From Pythium myriotylum (taxonomy: Eukaryota; Oomycota; Peronosporomycetes; Pythiales; Pythiaceae), in contig JALJCQ010000022.1 in the NCBI GenBank assembly GCA_023091665.1, forward strand, positions 806,001 through 870,000: 64,000 nt of DNA, written 5' to 3'. Shown piece after piece: positions 38,732 through 47,536 of this stretch. The notes under the pieces were generated by a model, which saw only the letters and a list, made by a program, of their open reading frames with translations, was not told where the DNA came from and made no database searches. Numbering within the stretch: position 1 is the stretch's first letter; each line of letters starts with the position of its first letter. A program made the position numbers and the translations under genes.

Positions 38732-41700
38732 TTAGAGCGGCTTTTTCATGTAGTCGTGGCGCGCCCCAGAGCGGGAGAACCGGTGTAGCAACGGATGGGG
38801 AACGAACTTGAGCGAGCTTCGTCCTGACACACTGCGCGCTAAGTTCTCTGCATGATAGAGCGATGAGGCGCGCCCAATTTCGTGCGTGTCGTTGTTCTGG
38901 TCAAGTCGGAAGAGACAGAGGTGTTGTGCTGTCCGCTGGAGATACCACGTGTCGTCGGAGCGTCCGTACTCGATGAGATGATGCCCGGGATCGTGTGGGA
39001 GAAGCAAGTCCGGATAGCTGAACACGAGGGAGTCACATAAGAGACGGAAACTGTCAACCGCGTCATAAGGGTACGGTAAATGTTTCAGTCGAAAGTTGAG
39101 CGTGGTCGCGTTCACCCAGTGGAGTTCCAGGATGTCTTGAACCGTTGCATTTCCGGCTTGAAGGCCATGTATGTCAGAGGCGCGGAGGGGACGACCGGAG
39201 GTGTGGAGTAGGAGATCCGACCCGACAATCCCAGTGTGGAGTAGCGCTTGAAGGTTGAACTTTCCCCCGCGGGACCGTTGCAGCGCCCGAATCTCGTTGA
39301 GGGTTGTCTTCACTGCGTGGTAGTCGCGTTGGTACCAGCCGTTCAGCCATCGGCCATCTCGTGGTGGGGCCCGCCCAGCCTGTGGCATGATGGAGAGAAC
39401 GAGAGCTCGTTCGGATTCTTCCCAAGGGTAAGTGGCCGCTTCGCGGAGCACCATCCGTCCGGTGGCCGCTATCGTTGGCGCCAGTCGCGACGGGGTGTGT
39501 GGCCCTCTACCTGGCGCGACGTGGGTTGCTGTGGGAAAGGCAGAGGTCGCCGCGAGGGCAGCTCCAACCGCTGCCGCGACGTTGTCTTGGGCAGAGTACC
39601 ACCGCTGGACCGTCGTGGCGCTTAATAGCAAGAGTTCGTCTCGTATGGAGGGAAGCTGCAGCCCTCCGTGCTTCCTCTCGGCTGCAGCGACTGCCGTGCT
39701 CGTCCAGGCTCTGCCCACGCTCTCGCTCGGAGTGAGAAGGCCGTGCCACGCGTATGTGTGGACAAACGCTTGTAGACGGTCGACCACGTCCGCAGTTGGC
39801 CACGAGTGTCGTGCAACAAACAGTATCTTCGGGAGAATGACGGCTTGACACACTTGGATACGTTGCAGGAGGTCCGTCGTTTTGATGGCGGCTAGCTGTA
39901 GTCGTGTGCGGAGCTGTTGCAGCGTGATGTCCCACACGTGGTGTCCGACCGGTTCAGTCGAGATCTGCCCGCCCAGATATCGTACAAATTGACCCCGATC
40001 CGCGACCGGGAAGCCGTGGGTGTCCACCTCTGCATTCCAGCCCTCCGGCGCAAGGAACACTGCAGTGCTTTTGTCCGCGTTGATCGTGAGCCCGGACGCC
40101 TCCCCGAACAAGTCGAGGACGCGCTGGAGCACCGGTAGGTCAGACGGGGTGCGAAGGTAGACGCTCGTGTCGTCGGCGAAGCCCACAATCGCCACGGCGG
40201 TCTCCTCAGCTACACAGAGGCCAGGAAGGCCTGGATGGGCTTGAACGAGGTCGTAGAGCACATCGACTGCAAGTACAAACAGGGTCGGTGCGAGGGGACA
40301 ACCTTGTCTGATGCCGGTGTTGACGTCCAAAGTGGCTGACACTTGTCCGTCGACAATGAAAGCCGCTGTCGTTCCTAAATGCATTTGGTCAATTGCCGTG
40401 ATCATGGCTGAGGGGAGCCCGTGTCTCTGAAGCGTGCGTGTGAGAAACCGTCGATCGAGCGAGTCGTATGCTTTGGCGAAGTCGAGTAGTATCGCGAGAG
40501 CCGTAGGTGGGATTTCCTTCGCCGCAGCCTTGACCTGGAGGGCAGACCAGACGTCGATCGCGTCGTGAACCTGACGGCCTTTGACGAAGCCGTACTGAGT
40601 GGCCGCTACCATTGCCGGGACGTGAGTGCGTATTCTGTTAAGCAGTATTCTCGCGTAGATCTTGTAGTCAGTGTTGAGCAGGGCGATCGGTCTGAAGTCG
40701 AGTCCCGTAAGAGGGTGGCTTTTCTTCGGGATGCAGCATACCGACGCTGCCTTGAAATTTGGGGGCAGTACTCCCGCTTCATACCACTTGGCGAACAGTG
40801 TGGCGAGAACAGGCGCTACCGTGTCGATATGTTCCCTGTACCAGTCGTTGGGGATGCCATCTGGCCCGCAGGCCTTGCCTCGGGGGCAGGACTTAATTGC
40901 TTTCGCGACGGCCTCGGTGGTGAACATCATGTCATCCAGATCAGCTGGCAGGTTGGTGTGCTTTGGTTCCAGTCGCTCAAACACCGAGTTTTGGGCCTGT
41001 TCGTTGCAGGGCTGCCGTTGAATAATCGGAATCCAATCTTGACCTACCCTGTCCGCATTGGTCAAACTTGAGTTCGGTTGTCTGGGTAGCGCAGATACAT
41101 GGCGTCGCGACAGCTTCGCGGAGATGCGCCGGAAAAATGCTCTCACCGACTCATGTGTTCGTCCAGCGTGTGATGCGTGTCGCGCGAGTCTCGTCCGGAG
41201 TAGACGGTCACATTGTAGACGAATAAGATCTCGTCGTAGTGACCTGATTCGAGCTGTCGGGTCGAGAGTGATCCTGGTGAAGGCCTCGGTGACCTCCTCG
41301 ATACTGGGACCAATTGTTTGGAGCCGGGCATGTGCATCCCGTTTCGCTTCCCGGAGCGCGTCGTGTAGCCGTTTCACCTGTTTCCGATATCGACGAGTGG
41401 CGAGGGTGAGCTGCTCTCGCTGGACTTTAAGACACGTGCGTCGGATCTGGCCTTTGGCGAAGTCCCATCCGTGGGCAGACGCTTCTGCTGGTTGCTCTGC
41501 GAGCAAATTGCCAGCTTCCTCGAGGAGCGTCTCGCCGACCGCGTGGATGGCGTCTCGCGCGCACTCTGGCAGTGGGTAGCGTAGTCGAGGTTCTTGGCGA
41601 CGTCTGCGTACTCGGGGGTGGTCTGTCTCTAGCAATTGCAAGACGACGCCGTCATGGTCTGTGCGACAGAATGGGGCCGTCGTTACGAGCCTGCGCAGCC

Positions 41701-42616
41701 GGGGGAATGTACCTGTGGAGAGATACCATCGATCTAAACGTGCAGTTGCAATAGCTCCTTCGCGTAGAGTGTACCAATAGGTGTGATGCGCTGCGTGGAA
41801 CTCTCTTACCTCACTCGTTGAAGTCACCGCCAGCATCGCGTCTGTAGCTGCATCTATCAGATCCCACGCCAGTAGGAGTTGAGCCAGCCCGTCGGACAAT
41901 TGCTGTGGGCTGGAGCGTCTGCTGCGGTCGAGCTCCGGGTCCAGCGTACAGTTGAAATCTCCTCCGAGGAGTATGATGCCTTCTGGTTTCGCCTGTTCCG
42001 CTAGGTGGAGATACTGCTGCTCCCGTCGTGGGACGTTGATGCTGCCGTACGTGCAGACGATGGTGATGTCTTCGCCATCAAGGGATCCCTGGATGGTTGC
42101 GAAGTGAGGTGACCAAAGATCCTGTCGCCATGGCCGAACGTTCGATATCGCAGTTTGAGGATGAAGAAGGATCGCAACCCCACCGGCTGCGACCGCTGTC
42201 TCAGGCCAGTACGACAATGGACTGGTCAGTTTTTTCGAGTCGTATCCCCATGCCCGCGCGTACATGTCTTCGAGGATTGGAGCCCACCGCTCTGTTGCTC
42301 TTGTCTCCTGCAGTATGACAACGTCGAAGTGTCGATGATCGTATCTGCGTCGAAAGGCGTCAAACCAATTCTCCAGGTGTTCGCGATTCTTGAGCAGTCC
42401 TTGAACATTCTGCGTGAGCACTTGTAGTTGGGGAGGGGGTTGTCGCCGGCCGGTCTTCCTTGGTTTGGTCGATGGTGGCGGGTCGGGGCCACTTTCATCC
42501 CGCGAGGGATGAGAGTGGCGGGCCGTGCTGGTGTGCCTAAGCGTCGACGCTTCAGGCACCGGTACCTCGGCGATGCGCCGCACTTGCGCAGCCGAGGTTG
42601 GTCGCACTATTCTCAT
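38732..42616 (-). CDS. LINE ORF2: APE endonuclease and reverse transcriptase
   Basis: 1294 codons. ATG at 42616 overlaps the ORF1 stop in the tetranucleotide ATGA (42616-42613). The AP-type endonuclease shows TQNVQG, ILQETR, LLGGDFN, LDRWY and TDHDG in the correct order, about residues 45-330. The RT has FRPIALLN, YGFVKGR, LLDFAKAYDS, GIRQGCPLAP and the catalytic FADD (GFADDTSVYL). The frame ends at 38732 while homologous sequence continues in other frames, indicating a recent frameshift or nonsense mutation. The endonuclease nicks the target and RT primes from it. Confidence 0.88.
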   Translation of the reverse strand: MRIVRPTSAAQVRRIAEVPVPEASTLRHTSTARHSHPSRDESGPDPPPSTKPRKTGRRQPPPQLQVLTQNVQGLLKNREHLENWFDAFRRRYDHRHFDVVILQETRATERWAPILEDMYARAWGYDSKKLTSPLSYWPETAVAAGGVAILLHPQTAISNVRPWRQDLWSPHFATIQGSLDGEDITIVCTYGSINVPRREQQYLHLAEQAKPEGIILLGGDFNCTLDPELDRSRRSSPQQLSDGLAQLLLAWDLIDAATDAMLAVTSTSEVREFHAAHHTYWYTLREGAIATARLDRWYLSTGTFPRLRRLVTTAPFCRTDHDGVVLQLLETDHPRVRRRRQEPRLRYPLPECARDAIHAVGETLLEEAGNLLAEQPAEASAHGWDFAKGQIRRTCLKVQREQLTLATRRYRKQVKRLHDALREAKRDAHARLQTIGPSIEEVTEAFTRITLDPTARIRSLRRDLIRLQCDRLLRTRLARHASHAGRTHESVRAFFRRISAKLSRRHVSALPRQPNSSLTNADRVGQDWIPIIQRQPCNEQAQNSVFERLEPKHTNLPADLDDMMFTTEAVAKAIKSCPRGKACGPDGIPNDWYREHIDTVAPVLATLFAKWYEAGVLPPNFKAASVCCIPKKSHPLTGLDFRPIALLNTDYKIYARILLNRIRTHVPAMVAATQYGFVKGRQVHDAIDVWSALQVKAAAKEIPPTALAILLDFAKAYDSLDRRFLTRTLQRHGLPSAMITAIDQMHLGTTAAFIVDGQVSATLDVNTGIRQGCPLAPTLFVLAVDVLYDLVQAHPGLPGLCVAEETAVAIVGFADDTSVYLRTPSDLPVLQRVLDLFGEASGLTINADKSTAVFLAPEGWNAEVDTHGFPVADRGQFVRYLGGQISTEPVGHHVWDITLQQLRTRLQLAAIKTTDLLQRIQVCQAVILPKILFVARHSWPTADVVDRLQAFVHTYAWHGLLTPSESVGRAWTSTAVAAAERKHGGLQLPSIRDELLLLSATTVQRWYSAQDNVAAAVGAALAATSAFPTATHVAPGRGPHTPSRLAPTIAATGRMVLREAATYPWEESERALVLSIMPQAGRAPPRDGRWLNGWYQRDYHAVKTTLNEIRALQRSRGGKFNLQALLHTGIVGSDLLLHTSGRPLRASDIHGLQAGNATVQDILELHWVNATTLNFRLKHLPYPYDAVDSFRLLCDSLVFSYPDLLLPHDPGHHLIEYGRSDDTWYLQRTAQHLCLFRLDQNNDTHEIGRASSLYHAENLARSVSGRSSLKFVPHPLLHRFSRSGARHDYMKKPL
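42613..42616 (-). promoter_or_regulatory. ATGA overlap of LINE ORF1 stop and ORF2 start
   Basis: The last base of the ORF1 stop TGA is 42613 and the ORF2 ATG starts at 42616, so stop and start share three bases. The arrangement is typical of termination-reinitiation coupling, as in some LINEs and RNA viruses. Confidence 0.75.
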
Positions 42617-45600
42617 ACGCGACCACCAACCTGCTCTGCGGGGGCAGGTTGGGTCGGATGAGCAAGTTCACTCGCAAAGGCGAGCCGGGCACCTACGGTC
42701 CAGTCATGCAGTCTGAGGTCGTGGAGTGCAGCAATAGTCTCGGCCGGATGGTCTCGAAGCCACGCGACCACGCGTAAATCGATCAGTTCATCGGAGCTGG
42801 CAACAACAACCAGGGCTACCAGTCGACTCCATTCGTTCCGCGCTTGCGCAGGGTCATTCGCCGTTACAAAGGTTGGGACAGCGCTGTCATCAGAAAGCGC
42901 GTTGAGTTCGTTGCCGAGACGGAGGGTTAGTGCCGGTGGGAGGAGACTCAGCGCAACTTCAGGGTATGGGAGTGCCCGTAAGAGCGCAACCAGCTGCGCT
43001 GTGGACCGGCTCCAATATGCACATCCTGCGTTTACCGTGTCCGCTTCTTCTCTGTCCGAGCAGTCATCCTGTTGTTCATCCCAGCGTCTGTAGGCATCAA
43101 GGTTGGCAGCTTCAGCTTGTTGCCAGAGCGACGCCATTGCTCCGCGTCGGCGCCTTCTCGGGTTCAGCGCGCTGATCAACGCGTGTGCTGAGACAGGAGA
43201 GAGAACGGCTGGGGTGGGCGCGGGTGACGGCGTGGGCGTTGGGGTCTCTGACGGGACGTACACGGAGTCGCTGTCGGAGACTAGGTCCACAGTTTCATAC
43301 TTCGGTATGCCTTGGTTGGTGAGCGGAGCGACATACCATCCCAATGCAACAAGGACTTGGTCCATGCGAGCTCGCATGGCGAGTCCTTCTTTGTCGTCGC
43401 TCGTCCATTCTTTGTAGAGGCTGTCGTGGAATCTGAAACTGTCGAAATGGCCGTTACCGCCGTTAGGGCGGAAGATCAAGATGGTCGGCAGCACCCTGTG
43501 ACGCATGAAGGTCCGTACGATTTCGAAAGCCTCCGACGGGTCTGGAAACAATTGTTCAATGCGCTCTGGCCCTCTCGCAGTGGGTCGTTCGAGGCGAACT
43601 ATGCGTACCGTCGTGACCTGGGACTCGCCGTCTTCTGCGATAACAAATACCGGTTCCCGTACGTACCATCCGATGCCAAAAATGTCTTCGTCCGCTCCCC
43701 ATTGGTCGCGGGTGAGTCCCTGAGACAGCGTGGCGTCTCGGATGCCTTCAATGAAGCGTCGAATAGCTCTCTCGGCAGCTTCTGCATCCTCTGGAGGTCC
43801 CAGTTTGAAAAACCTACGGTTGAGGTCTGTCAGTGTCACAGTGTCGTCCGCGAGCATGGGAGAGAGATATTCGAGTAGACTGGTACACATCCCGTCCTTA
43901 TAGTGGTTACCTTCCTTGACCGACGTTCTGCTCACGAACATTTCTTCACCTCTGATGTACCTTGCTCTGCAACCGTGGACTGCAAATTGCAGGCAGCCGC
44001 CGTTGGCTGGCGTGCGGACGATTCGCGCCCGACAAGCCGCTTTCCATTCGTCAAGCGTGTGGGGCGCCCACAGTTGGTGGAGTAGAGTGTCGAGCAGAGG
44101 ACTGGGGAATTGGCTTTGCCAGTGGTCTTCCGGTCGTAGACGTCGGATTGTTATCTCCTGTTCAAGCTGTGCTTGTGCGTCTGCGAGGGTTTGCGGCGCG
44201 AAGAAGGCCGAGAGAGGGAGCTGCTTCTGCACACGACGTGCTGGGGGCTTCGTGTCGTCGACCATACCGCTGTCGACGACCGCTCTGGCCGGGCCTTGGG
44301 CGGAGCTCTGCGCTGGGGCATTCGCCTGTGCTAGGAGAGCCTGCGACGGCGCCGAGCTTGCTGCGTCCGCCAGTGCAAATGTCCTTCCTTTGCTCGCCGG
44401 CGGACCTGAGTCGCTGGCCGTCGGTGACGGTGGTTCCGCGCGCTTTCCAAAAACCACAGTCGGGTCGACGAAGGGTACAATCGCCAGCGTGGATTCACCG
44501 TGTGGGCTAGCCTGTGCTTCCCCATCTGCACGGGTTGGCTCATTGTTCGCCGGCGGTCTCGTCGGCTGTGCTCGTTGTGGCGATGTGGTTCGAGTCGGCG
44601 GCGGAGCCCCTGTCTGGGTTCCACCGAAGGGTGTACGGTTGTGCCGCGCCTGCTGTTGGATTTGCCTGAGCTGTGCTCGTACGTTCTTGTGCGCTTGCAG
44701 CAGTTGGTGACGAGCTTGCGCCTTTCGATCTTTGTCAACTTGGTCGCGGGCGAGTTGTTGAGCTCTCGCTTCAGCTGCGGCTTCCTTGGCCGCCTTGTTC
44801 GCTGCTGCTTTTGTCTTGCGTTCTAGTTTCTGTAAGCGACGCTGTTCTTCCGCCTCTAGGCTTCTGGCCAGTTCCGGGGCAGCAGCCTCACGTAGGGCTT
44901 TCATCTGTCGTTCTAACTTCTTCGGCGAAATGGCTGCGGTCAGTTGAAAAACGTCAGCCTTGGGTACATCTAGGACAACTGTACGGTTGGCAGCGGAGCT
45001 TTCCGCGAACTTGTTCTTGCAATCCTTGGTCGGGTGCCGAATACTTAGGCACTTGGTGCAAGGTGCTCGTCGGGATGTTCGGGGGTGATGTACGTCCAGA
45101 GTCAGTGGGACATTGTCGTAGATCACTTGGAGCCTGCGCACGCGTTCCATCGGTCCTGGACATGTAATTTGGTCAAAAGTTAGTTTCCATCTCGTGGGGT
45201 GGAAATCTCGCATGCCAATCGATTGGACGAGTTTGGCGTGGAGGACTGGAATGCCTGCCGCCGCCTTGCCGATCGCCCGAATGGCGTGCTGAACAAGATC
45301 GGTACCTCCATGGATGTAGACATGGTAAAGTAATTTCTGGGCAGGAGCATCGAACCCAACCTTGGGGATGTCCGTGGTGAGCGAATCAGTAGCCCGGAGA
45401 CACACTCTACCTTTGCCCAATGCAAATTCAAAACCGTCCCAGGCATCTCGGACGGTTGGCTGCACGAATCGAATCTCCATGATCATGGACTTGGGGTCAA
45501 TGTTAATAGTAAACGTCGCGTTAAAGAAAGCAATGACCTGGTGGCGTGCCACTAAGTCTGTTCCACAAGCGAGAACGGCTGCGTGACAGAGGTGATATTT

Positions 45601-46560
45601 GGCTCCTGTTTCCGGTATCTTGACGCCAGCTGGGACTTCACCATAGAGCCGGAAGCCGAGGTGCCTGCGATCGAATTCTGCGATGGAGTCTCGCTCAGCC
45701 GCAGTGTGGGTTTCCGTGATGAACAGCGGAGGTTCTTCGAGGTGCAGACGGCGGCTCATCCACGCGTAGTAGGTTTCCTTCTCCTGCATTGTTAGCGGGC
45801 GCTGGTCACCATCTCTGCGTAGATTAGCCGGCTTGGTCGCGCACGTGAAGTACTTCAAAAGCGCCGGGTCCGTCGGTTGTACGTCCGTTGGCCGTGGTGC
45901 CGTCTCAGGGTGCAGAGCCGATCCACTGAGTTTCGCACGCAGCTGCGCAGTACCGGCTTTACTCCAAACCACTCCCGAATCAGTCGCAGGAGTTCCCGTT
46001 TGGGATGGGCGGAGTGGTTTTTCGCCCGTCTTGCTCTGGCTTCCATTGGCGTGCCTAGCTTTTGACGGGGTCGGTTTCTTCGGCGTCTTCGTCGTTGTCG
46101 TCGGCGTCTTCGACGGCGCTTGGCCGATGGTAAAGCCTTCGACCGCCGCTCGCGCTGTTGTTGGTAGTGTCGGCGCGTTCGGGGTCGTCGGTGTTGCAAG
46201 GTCGTCGTTCATCTGCGCATCTCCATCATCTTCTGGGTATTGCGAGAGGGGCGTCGGTTGGGCGTCGGGGCTGTCGTCTTCTTCTGCACAGCTCGATGCA
46301 GGTCCTGATGAGTTGTTCAGCTGGGAGCTCGACGCCTGGAGGGTTGTTGAGGCAACTGGGGATGGTTCTTCAGTGCTCTGGTTCGAGAACGTCAATGAAG
46401 TTGGCGATGGAGCAGGTTGGGCTTGGTCGTCCTGCAGTAGCGGAGGCGTCGTCGTGGGCGCCGCGGCAGCTGCGTCGACCGGAGTTGAACGCAGTTCTGG
46501 CGGGGGTCTGGTGTCCACGGGGAGCAGCGTGGCTGCTCCCATCGAGGTTGGCGGCATTGC
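42613..46560 (-). CDS. LINE ORF1: CCHC finger and OTU-like cysteine protease
   Basis: The frame is open from 46665, but the first ATG is at 46560 (MPPTSMGAATLLPV), giving 1315 residues. The N-terminus is Pro/Thr-rich. A zinc knuckle CTKCLSIRHPTKDC lies at about 45020-45070, followed by a Lys/Arg/Ala-rich coiled segment. An OTU-type protease domain lies at about 44020-43440: ANGGCLQFAVHG (catalytic Cys) and NGGNGHFDSF (catalytic His). The C-terminal 300 residues are unrecognised. OTU domains cleave ubiquitin; in LINEs they have been suggested to counter host degradation or process ORF products. The frame is intact. Confidence 0.85.
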   Translation of the reverse strand, partial: AMPPTSMGAATLLPVDTRPPPELRSTPVDAAAAAPTTTPPLLQDDQAQPAPSPTSLTFSNQSTEEPSPVASTTLQASSSQLNNSSGPASSCAEEDDSPDAQPTPLSQYPEDDGDAQMNDDLATPTTPNAPTLPTTARAAVEGFTIGQAPSKTPTTTTKTPKKPTPSKARHANGSQSKTGEKPLRPSQTGTPATDSGVVWSKAGTAQLRAKLSGSALHPETAPRPTDVQPTDPALLKYFTCATKPANLRRDGDQRPLTMQEKETYYAWMSRRLHLEEPPLFITETHTAAERDSIAEFDRRHLGFRLYGEVPAGVKIPETGAKYHLCHAAVLACGTDLVARHQVIAFFNATFTINIDPKSMIMEIRFVQPTVRDAWDGFEFALGKGRVCLRATDSLTTDIPKVGFDAPAQKLLYHVYIHGGTDLVQHAIRAIGKAAAGIPVLHAKLVQSIGMRDFHPTRWKLTFDQITCPGPMERVRRLQVIYDNVPLTLDVHHPRTSRRAPCTKCLSIRHPTKDCKNKFAESSAANRTVVLDVPKADVFQLTAAISPKKLERQMKALREAAAPELARSLEAEEQRRLQKLERKTKAAANKAAKEAAAEARAQQLARDQVDKDRKAQARHQLLQAHKNVRAQLRQIQQQARHNRTPFGGTQTGAPPPTRTTSPQRAQPTRPPANNEPTRADGEAQASPHGESTLAIVPFVDPTVVFGKRAEPPSPTASDSGPPASKGRTFALADAASSAPSQALLAQANAPAQSSAQGPARAVVDSGMVDDTKPPARRVQKQLPLSAFFAPQTLADAQAQLEQEITIRRLRPEDHWQSQFPSPLLDTLLHQLWAPHTLDEWKAACRARIVRTPANGGCLQFAVHGCRARYIRGEEMFVSRTSVKEGNHYKDGMCTSLLEYLSPMLADDTVTLTDLNRRFFKLGPPEDAEAAERAIRRFIEGIRDATLSQGLTRDQWGADEDIFGIGWYVREPVFVIAEDGESQVTTVRIVRLERPTARGPERIEQLFPDPSEAFEIVRTFMRHRVLPTILIFRPNGGNGHFDSFRFHDSLYKEWTSDDKEGLAMRARMDQVLVALGWYVAPLTNQGIPKYETVDLVSDSDSVYVPSETPTPTPSPAPTPAVLSPVSAHALISALNPRRRRRGAMASLWQQAEAANLDAYRRWDEQQDDCSDREEADTVNAGCAYWSRSTAQLVALLRALPYPEVALSLLPPALTLRLGNELNALSDDSAVPTFVTANDPAQARNEWSRLVALVVVASSDELIDLRVVAWLRDHPAETIAALHDLRLHDWTVGARLAFASELAHPTQPAPAEQVGGRV

Positions 46561-46659
46561 TGCCGGTCGCGAGGCGGTTGTCGTCTCTTGGCCCGAGGTT
46601 GCTTCTCGTCTAGGGAACAGAAAAGGGGATCTGTTCACCAGCGGGTGAATTCGGGACTT

Positions 46660-46674
46660 ACACACTAATAGCGT
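46660..46674. repeat. Target site duplication of the 9.3-kb LINE (right copy)
   Basis: ACACACTAATAGCGT, identical to 37340-37354. It lies directly before the 5' end of the minus-strand LINE. Confidence 0.9.
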
Positions 46675-47144
46675 CCAGCTCCATCATCGATCTGCATGAC
46701 ATTTCTGAAACTGGTCAGCTCTTGTGATGATGGTACATGTGAAGTCTACTTAGTTCAACTACGTTTATTTAATCCTAATAGCTTCAGTGGGACTGGCCCA
46801 AAGGATCTATTAGGGGTCGAAGTGGTGGGCTTTGGTCAGGTCGTGTAGGAGGAGTTCACTGTCTACTCAACCCCATCAATCCGCTTCGGAACATCGCTAA
46901 AGAGAAAATGCGTCATCCAGTGTAAAACGCAGCACACAGATCCTTAACGGCAGAGGCGAATAGGTCCACTACGGCAGAAGCCAACAGACTTCAGTTGCAT
47001 CATCATCGCGTTCGTGTTTTGGGGCGATGGTCAAACATCACGAGCCGAAGAATGGATTACTAGTCGATGGCCATCCACAATTCATCATCCCTAGTACCTT
47101 TTGTTTGAAGGCGGTCCGATTGACGTTGTTAGTACGTTCTTTAC

Positions 47145-47184
47145 TTACCCATTTGATATCGCTGGCGCGAAATCAAATGGGTAA
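47145..47184 (+). repeat. 13-bp perfect hairpin
   Basis: Arms TTACCCATTTGAT (47145-47157) and ATCAAATGGGTAA (47172-47184), 14-nt loop. Confidence 0.85.
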
Positions 47185-47443
47185 TGTTGATTCTGTGGGT
47201 AACCCTGAGATCGAATCTTTTGTGACATTGGTATTGAGTCCACATAATTCCGAGTTCTTTATAGGCATCTGTCTAGAATTTCTGATCGTTCCATACTCAA
47301 CAAGTGTCTGTCTGGCCTCATTTGACGTGTCGGAAACAGAAACCAATGCGTCACATATTCGGTCAAAAATGCCCGCAGTTTGCAGGAACCAGTATATTGC
47401 TCTTGAAGGTCTCTGAGTGAAGTAAACATTGTCCATGTCTGCC

Positions 47444-47480
47444 TGATTACCAGATCCTTCAATGAAAGATCTGGTAATCA
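47444..47480 (+). repeat. 13-bp perfect hairpin
   Basis: Arms TGATTACCAGATC (47444-47456) and GATCTGGTAATCA (47468-47480), 11-nt loop. The right arm overlaps the left arm of the next hairpin, so the two are mutually exclusive. Confidence 0.85.
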
Positions 47481-47536
47481 CAAGACAACTTTCAGAAAAA
47501 GAAACACTTTCATTTTCTGAAAGTCGTCTTGTGATT
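47476..47536 (+). repeat. 24-bp hairpin with one mismatch
   Basis: Arms at 47476-47499 and 47513-47536 are reverse complements except for one position (A versus the expected G in AAGACRACTTT); 13-nt loop. Confidence 0.9.

Larger units (their letters stand above)
37355..46659 (-). mobile_element. Full-length 9.3-kb LINE with OTU-domain ORF1
   Basis: Bounded by a 15-bp direct repeat (37340-37354 and 46660-46674). On the minus strand it has about 100 bp of 5' UTR, ORF1 (46560-42613), ORF2 (42616-38732) overlapping in ATGA, a broken C-terminal extension and a 3' end made of a (CA)n run (37355-37369). The endonuclease in ORF2 is of the APE type. ORF1 has an OTU-like cysteine protease, which is known from a few LINE clades. 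The 5' end is complete. Confidence 0.88.

Noticed and set aside
43916..44710. 264-codon plus-strand ORF in the LINE region
   Set aside because: Antisense to ORF1 in GC-rich DNA; no recognisable domain.
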